Positions 1-6,220 of a DNA stretch of 64,000 nucleotides are shown here, in pieces. Numbering within the stretch: position 1 is the first letter of the stretch; the number at the start of each line of letters is the position of its first letter. The translations under genes and the position numbers were made by a program. The notes beneath the pieces are model-generated. The model was given only the letters and a program-made list of their open reading frames with translations. It searched no databases and was not told the origin of the DNA. Source of the stretch: Cellulosimicrobium sp. ES-005 (lineage in GTDB: Bacteria; Actinomycetota; Actinomycetes; Actinomycetales; Cellulomonadaceae); NCBI RefSeq assembly GCF_040448685.1, contig NZ_CP159290.1, positions 4,588,001 through 4,652,000 on the forward strand, given 5' to 3'.

Positions 1-779
1 AGGACCGCGCGGACGTACGCGCCGACGACCTCCTGGTCCAGGACGGTCCAGCCCCCGCTCGCGCGCGGGACCGACCGTGCCGGGCCGACGGCCGCGATCG
101 CGGTGGCGATGCGCGCGTCGTAGGGAGGGACGATCTGGGCGCCCTGGCCCGAGTCCGTGACGACCCGTCCGCCGAGGTAGACCTTGTACCCGTTGTCGGC
201 CGGCGGGTTGTGGCTCGCGGTGACCATGACGCCCGCGTCCGCACCGAGGTGGCGCACGGCGAACGCGAGGACCGGCGTCGGGAGCGCCGAGGGCAGGACG
301 AGGACGTCCAGCCCCGCCGCGGTGAGCACGGCCGCGCTGTCGACGGCGAACGTGCGCGAGCGGTGCCGGGCGTCGAACCCGACGACGACGCGCGGGCGGG
401 CCGCGCCACCAGCGCCCGCGGGACCGAGCGCGTCGAGCAGGTAGGCCCCGAGCCCCGCCGCCGCGCGGATCACGACGGCGCGGTTCATGCGGTGCGGGCC
501 GGCGGCCATGCGCCCGCGCAGCCCGGCGGTCCCGAACTCCAGCGGGCCGGAGAACCGGTCCTGCAGCTCGGTGAGGGCCGCGACGCGCACGTCGTGCTGG
601 CGCGGGTCGGGCGAGTCGGCCAGGTCGAGGAGGTGCCGGAGCTCGTCCTGGTCGCCTGCGTCGACGTCGTCGTCGATCCACGCAGCGACGCGCTCGAGGA
701 ACGCGCCGCGGTCGGTCCCCGGATCGAACGTCGGGTCGTCGGCAGGGTCGGTCCGGTACCCGGCGGTGCGGTCCGTCAT
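1..779 (-). CDS. pmmB: Phosphomannomutase/phosphoglucomutase, N-terminal part (runs off the left edge)
   Basis: Reading from an ATG at 779 down to base 1, the frame stays open with no stop, giving about 259 residues of an alpha-D-phosphohexomutase that interconverts hexose 1- and 6-phosphates. The N-terminal domain has an EFGTAGLRG stretch and the family's phosphoserine motif VMVTASHNPPADNGYKVY at about residues 183-200; the Ser of TASHNP carries the catalytic phosphate. The C-terminal domains lie outside the window. The ATG is one base from the stop of the upstream purine nucleoside phosphorylase gene, so the two form one minus-strand operon, as in mycobacteria (deoD-pmmB). Whether it prefers mannose or glucose phosphate cannot be told from this part. 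Confidence 0.9.
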   Translation of the reverse strand, partial: MTDRTAGYRTDPADDPTFDPGTDRGAFLERVAAWIDDDVDAGDQDELRHLLDLADSPDPRQHDVRVAALTELQDRFSGPLEFGTAGLRGRMAAGPHRMNRAVVIRAAAGLGAYLLDALGPAGAGGAARPRVVVGFDARHRSRTFAVDSAAVLTAAGLDVLVLPSALPTPVLAFAVRHLGADAGVMVTASHNPPADNGYKVYLGGRVVTDSGQGAQIVPPYDARIATAIAAVGPARSVPRASGGWTVLDQEVVGAYVRAV

Positions 780-780
780 G

Positions 781-1632
781 TCACACCAGCTTCGCGATGT
801 CGGCCAGGAGTGCGCTGATCCGGGGCCCCGCGGCCTGGCCGGCCTCGATGACCTCGGCGTGGGAGAGCGGCGTCGGGCTGATCCCGGCGGCGAGGTTCGT
901 CACGAGCGAGACGCCGAGCACCTCCAGGCCGCAGTGGCGGGCGGCGATGGCCTCGAGCGTCGTGGACATGCCGACCAGGTCGGCGCCGAGGATCCCCGCC
1001 ATCCGCACCTCGGCGGGAGTCTCGTAGTGCGGCCCGGGGAACTGCGCGTACACGCCCTCCGGGAGGGTCGGGTCGACGCGGTGCGCGAGCTCGCGCAGGC
1101 GCGGCGAGTAGACGTCGGTGAGGTCCACGAACGTCGGGCCCTCCAGCGGGCTGCGGGCCGTGAGGTTGATGTGGTCGGAGAGCAGCACCGGCGTGCCCGC
1201 TCCCCAGTCCTGGTTCAGTCCGCCGCACCCGTTCGTGAGGATGAGCGTCTCCGCGCCCGTCGCGGCGGCCGTGCGCACGCCGTGCACGACGGCGCGCACG
1301 CCCTTGCCCTCGTACAGGTGCGTGCGCGAGCCGAGCACGAGCGCGTGCCGGACGGAGCCGTCCGCACGCTCGACCCGGATCGACCGCGTCACCGAGAGGT
1401 GGCCCGCGACGGCAGGGGCGGAGAAGCCCGGGATCTCGTGCGTGGGGACCTCCGCGACGACGTCGCCCAGGAGCTCCGCGGCCCCGCCCCACCCCGAGCC
1501 CAGCACGAGCGCCATGTCGTGGCCCTCGACCCCCGTGGCCTCGGCGATGTGGTCGGCGGCGGCCCGCGCCACGAGGAACGGGTCGGTGGCGGGGTCGTCG
1601 AGCGGGGGTGTGCTCGCAGGCGTCGTCGTCAT
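781..1632 (-). CDS. punA: Purine nucleoside phosphorylase
   Basis: A 283-residue trimeric-type purine nucleoside phosphorylase, which splits (deoxy)guanosine and inosine with phosphate into base and ribose 1-phosphate for salvage. Visible family motifs are the phosphate-binding GSGWGG (about residue 43), ILTNGCGGLN, the GPHYETPAEVRM substrate loop and GMSTTLEAI near residue 210. I chose the ATG at 1632 rather than the longer frame to 1719 because homologous sequence begins soon after MTTTPAST and a TAGCCT -10 hexamer sits 7 nt before this ATG, which predicts a leaderless mRNA. The stop is one base from the next gene, the hexose phosphate mutase, whose substrate (sugar 1-phosphate) is chemically close to this enzyme's product. 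Confidence 0.93.
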   Translation of the reverse strand: MTTTPASTPPLDDPATDPFLVARAAADHIAEATGVEGHDMALVLGSGWGGAAELLGDVVAEVPTHEIPGFSAPAVAGHLSVTRSIRVERADGSVRHALVLGSRTHLYEGKGVRAVVHGVRTAAATGAETLILTNGCGGLNQDWGAGTPVLLSDHINLTARSPLEGPTFVDLTDVYSPRLRELAHRVDPTLPEGVYAQFPGPHYETPAEVRMAGILGADLVGMSTTLEAIAARHCGLEVLGVSLVTNLAAGISPTPLSHAEVIEAGQAAGPRISALLADIAKLV

Positions 1633-1639
1633 GGACGCA

Positions 1640-1645
1640 AGGCTA
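1640..1645 (-). promoter_or_regulatory. -10 hexamer TAGCCT, predicted leaderless promoter
   Basis: TAGCCT on the minus strand lies 7 nt before the ATG at 1632, placing the transcription start at or next to the start codon. Confidence 0.5.
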
Positions 1646-1751
1646 GTCCGTCCCCGGGCGCCCGACCCGACGAGCGGCGACGCCGCCGCACGGCCCTGAC
1701 CGGCGCCGTCGTCTCGCATGCTGACACCGCGGGACGCGACGGCCTGACAGA

Positions 1752-3203
1752 ATGTCCGGCGTGACGCACGCGAGCATCGACCATCAGGCCACCCGCATCG
1801 TCGTCCTCGGAGGCGGGCCCGGCGGCTACGAGGCCGCTCTCGTCGCCCGCCGGCTCGGCGCCGACGTGACCGTCGTCGAACGCCAGGGCCTGGGTGGCGC
1901 GGCCGTGCTCACGGACGTCGTCCCCTCCAAGACCCTCATCGCGACCGCCGACTGGATGACCATCGCGGAGCGCGCCGCCGAGCTCGGGATCCGCCTGCCC
2001 GTCGACACCGCCAAGGCCCAGCACCCCGCCATGCGCCGGCACATCGTCGACCTCGAGGCCGTGAACACGCGCGTCATGGCGCTCGCGGCGGCGCAGTCCG
2101 CGGACATCCACGCGCGGCTGGAGCGCGAGGGCGTGCGCGTCGTCATCGGCGAGGGTCGCCTCGACGGCCCCGAGCGCGTCGTCGTCGACGCGCCCGACGG
2201 CGCCGACGGCCCCCTCGAGCTCGACGCCGACGTGATCCTCCTCGCGGTCGGTGCGACGCCGCGCGTCCTGCCGACGGCGCAGCCCGACGGCGAGCGCATC
2301 CTCACCTGGACCCAGCTCTACAACCTGTCCGAGCTGCCGGAGCGGCTCATCGTCGTCGGGTCCGGCGTCACCGGCGCCGAGTTCGCGGGCGCCTACAACG
2401 CGCTGGGCTCGGACGTCGTGCTCGTGTCGAGCCGCGACCGCGTGCTCCCGGGCGAGGACGCCGACGCGGCCGAGCTGCTCGAGGGCGTGTTCCGCTCGCG
2501 CGGCATGACCGTCATGTCGCGGTCGCGCGCCGAGTCGGCCGAGCGGACCGAGGACGGCGTGCGCGTGACCCTCGCCGACGGTCGCGTCGTCGAGGGCTCG
2601 CACGTCCTCATCGCCGTCGGCGCCGTCCCCTCGACGAGCGGCCTCGGCCTCGAGGAGGCCGGGGTCCGGCTCACCCCGAGCGGGCACGTCGAGGTCGACA
2701 AGGTGTCGCGCACGTCGGTGCGCGGGATCTACGCGGCGGGCGACTGCACCGGCGTGCTTCCCCTCGCGTCCGTCGCGGCGATGCAGGGCCGCGTCGCCAT
2801 GTCGCACGCGCTCGGCGACGCCGTCGTGCCGATCAAGCTGCGCACCGTCGCGGCGAACATCTTCACCGCGCCCGAGATCGCGACCGTCGGGTACAGCGAG
2901 GAGCAGCTCAAGGCGCAGAGCAGCAAGTACGTCACGACGGTCCTGCCGCTCGCGCGCAACCCGCGCGCCAAGATGCTCGGCATGCGCGACGGCTTCGTCA
3001 AGCTCTTCGCGCACCCCGAGGCGGGGGTCGTCCTCGGCGGCGTCGTCGTCGCTCCGCGCGCGAGCGAGCTCGTGTTCCCCATCACGCTCGCGGTCTCGCA
3101 CCGGCTCACGGTCGACGACGTCGCGTCGGCCTTCACGGTCTACCCGTCGCTCAGCGGCTCCATCGCCGAGGTCGCGCGCATGCTGCACCACCGGGAGGAC
3201 TGA
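1752..3203 (+). CDS. lpdA: NAD(P)H-quinone reductase of the LpdA flavoprotein disulfide reductase family
   Basis: A 483-residue two-dinucleotide-fold flavoprotein. The FAD-binding GGGPGGYEAALVARRLG is at about residues 17-33, the NAD(P) site VVGSGVTGAEFAGAYN near residue 202, and an ATG-type motif YAAGDCTG near residue 330. The active-site pair of true lipoamide dehydrogenases (CLNVGC) is replaced by AVLTDV, so both redox cysteines are missing and the enzyme cannot be a disulfide reductase; the mycobacterial LpdA (Rv3303c) branch acts as a quinone reductase. It is transcribed divergently from the purine phosphorylase gene. The closing dimerisation region reads VYPSLSGSIAEVARML rather than the usual HPT motif. 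Substrate assignment rests on family knowledge. Confidence 0.88.
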   Translation: MSGVTHASIDHQATRIVVLGGGPGGYEAALVARRLGADVTVVERQGLGGAAVLTDVVPSKTLIATADWMTIAERAAELGIRLPVDTAKAQHPAMRRHIVDLEAVNTRVMALAAAQSADIHARLEREGVRVVIGEGRLDGPERVVVDAPDGADGPLELDADVILLAVGATPRVLPTAQPDGERILTWTQLYNLSELPERLIVVGSGVTGAEFAGAYNALGSDVVLVSSRDRVLPGEDADAAELLEGVFRSRGMTVMSRSRAESAERTEDGVRVTLADGRVVEGSHVLIAVGAVPSTSGLGLEEAGVRLTPSGHVEVDKVSRTSVRGIYAAGDCTGVLPLASVAAMQGRVAMSHALGDAVVPIKLRTVAANIFTAPEIATVGYSEEQLKAQSSKYVTTVLPLARNPRAKMLGMRDGFVKLFAHPEAGVVLGGVVVAPRASELVFPITLAVSHRLTVDDVASAFTVYPSLSGSIAEVARMLHHRED

Positions 3204-3237
3204 GCACCCGTCCACGCGGGCCGGCGGGCGCGGCGCC

Positions 3238-3831
3238 TCAGCCGAGCGTGGCGCCCAGCCGGCGGGCGCTCGCGGCGGGATCCTCGGTGCCCGTGACGAA
3301 CGTGCGGTGCGCGAGGCTCCGCGTCCCCGGGTCGTCGAACCACTCGGCGAGGAAGTCGTGGCCGTCGCGGACCCAGTCCGTGCCCTTCGACGCGACCGAC
3401 CGCGCCCGGAGCACCGTCAGGGCGTGCTCGCGGTCGGTGTCGGGCAGGACGAGGACGACGTGCGGCACGGGCGCGAGCGCCGCACGGACGCGGTCCCGGC
3501 ACGCCGGGTCCGTGTACGACGCGTGCCCCGCACCGAGCGCGAGCACGACGCCGGGGTGCTCGGCGACCGCACGCTCGACGGCGTGCGCCCGCGCGGGCTC
3601 CCACTCCCGCTCCGCCGCGACCCGGCCGACCACCGCGATGCGCTCGACGAGCCGGTCGACGCTCCACCCGACCTCCGGGTAGTAGCGGTCGGCGACGGCG
3701 TCGAGGTCGACGAACGCGACCCCGAGCAGCCCCGCCACGAGCTCGCCGACCGTGGACTTGCCGGTGGCCGCAGGGCCGAGCAGGACGAGGACCGGTGCGA
3801 CGGCCCGGCCGTCCGACCGCTGCCGCGACAC
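3238..3831 (-). CDS. Shikimate kinase-like small P-loop kinase
   Basis: A 197-residue nucleoside/shikimate-kinase fold protein starting with GTG at 3831. The Walker A motif GPAATGKST is at about residues 19-27, followed by FVDLDAVADRYY, where the DxD-like acidic pair sits as in shikimate kinases, and ALGAGHASY, which occupies the place of the glycine-rich GGG loop. It lacks an obvious shikimate-specific arginine pattern, and a dedicated aroK would normally sit beside aroB, which is not here, so the substrate is unknown. The start is 2 nt from the stop of the preceding gene; the two are co-transcribed. Confidence 0.7.
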   Translation of the reverse strand: MSRQRSDGRAVAPVLVLLGPAATGKSTVGELVAGLLGVAFVDLDAVADRYYPEVGWSVDRLVERIAVVGRVAAEREWEPARAHAVERAVAEHPGVVLALGAGHASYTDPACRDRVRAALAPVPHVVLVLPDTDREHALTVLRARSVASKGTDWVRDGHDFLAEWFDDPGTRSLAHRTFVTGTEDPAASARRLGATLG

Positions 3832-3833
3832 CC

Positions 3834-4307
3834 TCAGAGCCGACCGTCCAGCCGCAGCGTCCCCTCCGCGAACGCCAGCTCGGTGAGCTGGAACCCCGGG
3901 AAGGTGTGCTCGAGCACGCCGCCGAGCAGCGCCTGCACGTCGACCGCCACCCGCGCGTCGGGCAGCACGCGCACCGCCTCGGGCGGCAGCCCGTGCGCAC
4001 GCAGCGCGCCCTGGAGCGGGGCCTCGACGAAGCCGAGCAGCTTGTGCGCGGGCAGGCCGGCGGCGTTGGCCTCGACCGCGAGCACGGCGGTGCCGGCCAC
4101 GACCGACTCCACGTGCAGCGTCGCCCGGACCACGGGGACCAGCCGGGCCGCGAGCCGCAGCGCCGACGGTGGGTCGGGCACCTCGCGCAGGTCGACGACG
4201 ACCCGCACGTCGTCGCCCTCGCTCGACACCGAGCGCACGTACGGCGGCAGCCCGCCCGTCGCGCGCGCGATCTCGACGGCCTCGGTCACGGTCAGCTCGA
4301 TGCGCAC
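3834..4307 (-). CDS. Protein of unknown function, 157 residues
   Basis: I do not recognise the family. The protein starts with GTG at 4307, has no signal peptide or membrane segment, and alternates hydrophobic beta-strand-like stretches, with a repeated pattern of short strands such as RIELTVTEAV and VRVVVDLREV. Length and composition resemble DUF2993-type lipid-binding-like proteins but I cannot support that. A TAGGGT hexamer lies 6 nt before the GTG, so the mRNA is probably leaderless. It is cotranscribed with the small kinase downstream. The IS110 element begins about 50 bp upstream of its start, leaving the core promoter intact. Confidence 0.6.
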   Translation of the reverse strand: MRIELTVTEAVEIARATGGLPPYVRSVSSEGDDVRVVVDLREVPDPPSALRLAARLVPVVRATLHVESVVAGTAVLAVEANAAGLPAHKLLGFVEAPLQGALRAHGLPPEAVRVLPDARVAVDVQALLGGVLEHTFPGFQLTELAFAEGTLRLDGRL

Positions 4308-4313
4308 CCGCCG

Positions 4314-4319
4314 ACCCTA
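4314..4319 (-). promoter_or_regulatory. -10 hexamer TAGGGT, predicted leaderless promoter
   Basis: Minus-strand TAGGGT is 6 nt before the GTG at 4307. The neighbouring IS element and repeat unit start about 25 nt further upstream. Confidence 0.45.
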
Positions 4320-4340
4320 ACGCGGCCAGGCGAGCGCCGA

Positions 4341-4358
4341 GTCGCGCGAGGTAGAGCT
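4341..4358. repeat. Left remnant of a 21-bp repeat unit split by the IS element
   Basis: The stretch GTCGCGCGAGGTAGAGCT matches the 21-bp repeat also found at 5739-5765, 6056-6139 and 16110-16235 (the last two in opposite orientation). Joining it to the right flank at 5739 restores two units in exact 21-bp register, so it marks the left target half of the insertion. Confidence 0.75.
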
Positions 4359-4404
4359 GTGAGTCTTGCGGTGGCTGGTCTGGGATCGGCTGGTGAGGAT
4401 GGCG

Positions 4405-4600
4405 TCGGCTGCTCGCCGTGGTCGTGACTCGAGGTAGAGCCGGCCCTGTTGGGGGTGCCCTGCTACGGATCTGTCCGGCTGGGGTGGGCGGCCGGCGCTG
4501 TTCTGGCCCACCTCGGTGTCCTGATCAGAAGGGTGTCCGCCCCGGTGGGGCGTGACTCGTCACAGTGTTGTCCCGAAGTGACTCCTACCCAGGCCGGCGC
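4405..4600 (+). ncRNA. Candidate bridge RNA of the IS110 element
   Basis: This is the non-coding left end, upstream of the transposase. It contains GAGGTAGAGC (4431-4440), identical to the left target flank (4348-4357) and so a candidate left-target guide. Further along, AGAAGGGT (4527-4534) matches the element's right end AGAAGGAT (5729-5736) allowing one G-T wobble. A perfect 6-bp hairpin (4538-4552, arms CGCCCC/GGGGCG) follows, and then GACTC (4554-4558), the complement of GAGTC at the left end (4361-4365). Guide, hairpin, guide is the arrangement of a donor-binding loop. Family knowledge (IS621-type recombinases) supplies the model; the exact RNA ends and the right-target guide are not resolved. 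Confidence 0.5.
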
Positions 4601-4653
4601 CGGCCGCCAGCGGCCGGACCGTCGTCCCTGGAGTAGGAAGGACCCGAGCCACC

Positions 4654-5721
4654 ATGACCATCGTCGCGCATGCGCACCCGTTCGTCGTGGGTGTGGACAC
4701 CCATGCCCGCAACCACGTCCTAGCGATCCTGACCGGCACTGGTGAGGTCATCGATACCCGAGAGTTCCCGACCACGAGCGCGGGCCTGGCCCGGGCGATC
4801 GCGTGGGTCGCGCGCCGCACCGGTGGTGATCTCGCCGTGTTGTGGGTGATCGAGGGCGTCGCGTCCTATGGTGCGGGCCTGACCGGCGCCGTCGAACGGG
4901 CGGGCTACGAGGTCGTCGAGGCCGCGCGGATGGACGCGCGCGCCCACCACGGGATCGGCAAGTCCGACCCGTTGGACGCTGCCCGCATCGGTGCCGCCGT
5001 CCTGGCGCTGGATACCGACCAGCTGCGCCGTCCTCGCCGGGGCGACGGCATCCGAGCCGCCCTACGCGTCCTGGTCACCGCCCGCGACCACATGACAGGC
5101 GAACGCACCGCCACCATCAACGCACTGACCGCCCTGGCCCGCGTGGTCGACCTCGGCCCCGACGCCCGCAAGCCACTGACCCGCACCCAGATCGCCGCAG
5201 TCGCGCGCTGGCGCCCGCGCGAGGAAGACCTCGCCACCGCGACCGCACGCACCGAAGCCGTCCGCCTGGCCAAGCGCGTGAACGAGCTCGACGAACAGAT
5301 CGCCGCCAACCAGGCCCGCTTGACCGAGCTCGTCCAAGCCAGCCAGGCCGCACCGCTGCTGACCAAGATCGGCATCGGCCCCGTCACCGCCGCGATCGCC
5401 CTGACCGCCTGGTCCCACCCCGGCCGGGTCCGCTCCGAAGCAGCCTTCGCCGCCCTGGCCGGGGTGAACCCCATCCCCGCGTCCTCGGGCAACACCATCC
5501 GTCACCGACTCAACCGCGGCGGCGACCGCCGCCTGAACAAAGCCCTGCACATCGCCGTCCTGACCCGCATGACCCACGACCCCGAAACCCGCGCCTACAT
5601 CGAACGACGACGAGCCCAAGGACGCACCACCCGAGAGATCCGACGCTGCCTCAAGCGCTATCTCGCCCGCCAGATCTACAGGACCCTCAACACCACCGAA
5701 CCCACCACCACCCCAGCTTGA
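4654..5721 (+). CDS. IS110-family transposase (DEDD RuvC-like plus Tnp20 domains)
   Basis: A 355-residue transposase/recombinase. The N-terminal RuvC-like domain shows the DEDD acidic residues at D15 (VGVDTHARNH), E67 (WVIEGVASYG), D105 and D108 (GKSDPLDAARIG). The C-terminal Tnp20 domain has KIGIGPVTAAIALTAW, a helix-hairpin-helix-like segment, then NPIPASSGN with the serine pair at 277-278 where the catalytic serine of this family lies, and ends in a basic tail. The length is normal for the family and the frame is intact, so it is probably active. An AGGAAGGA ribosome binding site precedes the ATG. It would act together with the bridge RNA encoded just upstream. Confidence 0.95.
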   Translation: MTIVAHAHPFVVGVDTHARNHVLAILTGTGEVIDTREFPTTSAGLARAIAWVARRTGGDLAVLWVIEGVASYGAGLTGAVERAGYEVVEAARMDARAHHGIGKSDPLDAARIGAAVLALDTDQLRRPRRGDGIRAALRVLVTARDHMTGERTATINALTALARVVDLGPDARKPLTRTQIAAVARWRPREEDLATATARTEAVRLAKRVNELDEQIAANQARLTELVQASQAAPLLTKIGIGPVTAAIALTAWSHPGRVRSEAAFAALAGVNPIPASSGNTIRHRLNRGGDRRLNKALHIAVLTRMTHDPETRAYIERRRAQGRTTREIRRCLKRYLARQIYRTLNTTEPTTTPA

Positions 5722-5798
5722 CGAACATAGAAGGATCCGTGGTCGCGCGAGGTAGAGCCGTGGTCGGCTTGTCCGACGGCGGTCTGGTCACCTTGGGT

Positions 5799-5896
5799 GG
5801 CGGGGTGGGTGGTGGTGCCGCGTCTACCATCCGCCGCTCGTTCCTCGCGGCTCCCGCCAGGCCCGACCACGACGCGGCACCACCACCCACCCCGCC
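5799..5896. repeat. Perfect 26-bp inverted repeat with a 46-nt loop
   Basis: The arms are 5799-5824 and 5871-5896 with no mismatch; the left arm begins GGCGGGGTGGGTGGTGGTGC. There is no T-run after either arm. It could act as a strong transcript end for the minus-strand gene at 6221-8323, or be a hairpin-type mobile or regulatory element. Its loop contains CTCCCGCCAG, the reverse complement of a motif in the hairpin at 32348-32459, so the two may be distantly related. Confidence 0.7.
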
Positions 5897-6055
5897 CTGC
5901 GTCGTCTCGCCCCGGTCTTCGCCCACCTGGGGCGACTGCCCGCGGTGTCGGTCCCGCCGTGCCGTGGCGTCCCACGGGGGCGCCTCCGGTCGTGATGGGC
6001 GGCCTGCTGCGGCTGGCGGCCTGAGCGCGGTGGGTGACCGGTCGCCGTCGGGCAT

Positions 6056-6139
6056 GACCAGGGTTCTCCCTCGCGCCTCCAGGGTTCTACCTCGCGTGAC
6101 CACGGTTCTACGTCGTGCGACCACGGTTCGGCCTCGCGT
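6056..6139. repeat. Four tandem 21-bp repeat units
   Basis: Units start at 6056, 6077, 6098 and 6119. The consensus core is GGTTCTACCTCGCGTGACCA. The units vary mainly at positions 1-3 and around the TACCTC core (CTCCCTC, CTACCTC, CTACGTC, CGGCCTC). They are the reverse complement of the repeats flanking the IS110 element and match the array at 16110-16235. Confidence 0.8.
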
Positions 6140-6220
6140 GAGCACCGGGTCGCTGGAGCGCGCACGCGGGACCGATCTGTCCACGGTTCCGCAGACCGGG
6201 CCACCGGCCGCGGGCACTGG

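Larger units (their letters stand above)
4359..5738 (+). mobile_element. IS110-family insertion sequence, about 1,380 bp
   Basis: The element carries one DEDD transposase gene, a long (about 295 nt) non-coding left end and a very short (17 nt) right end. That layout is typical of the IS110 group, whose left end encodes a bridge RNA, as opposed to the IS1111 group. There are no long terminal inverted repeats. The ends were placed by the flanks: a shared GTG at 4359-4361 and 5739-5741 lets the flanking DNA be rejoined into a perfect tandem of the 21-bp repeat. An alternative left end at about 4440, where another GAGGTAGAGC occurs, would also give a clean join (element about 1,297 bp); I prefer the longer form because the inner copy is where a target guide should be. 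Confidence 0.72.
5739..6139. repeat. Large imperfect palindromic locus flanked by opposed 21-bp repeats
   Basis: Outward-in, the left half reads 21-bp repeat units (5739-5765), CCGACGGCGGTCTGGTCACC (5773-5792) and then the perfect hairpin at 5799-5896. The right half mirrors the outer parts: GGTGACCGGTCGCCGTCGGG at about 6032-6051, then four 21-bp units in reverse orientation (6056-6139). No gene is convincing here; the long open frames on both strands lack start signals and similarity. The locus lies downstream of the minus-strand gene ending at 6221. Confidence 0.6.
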
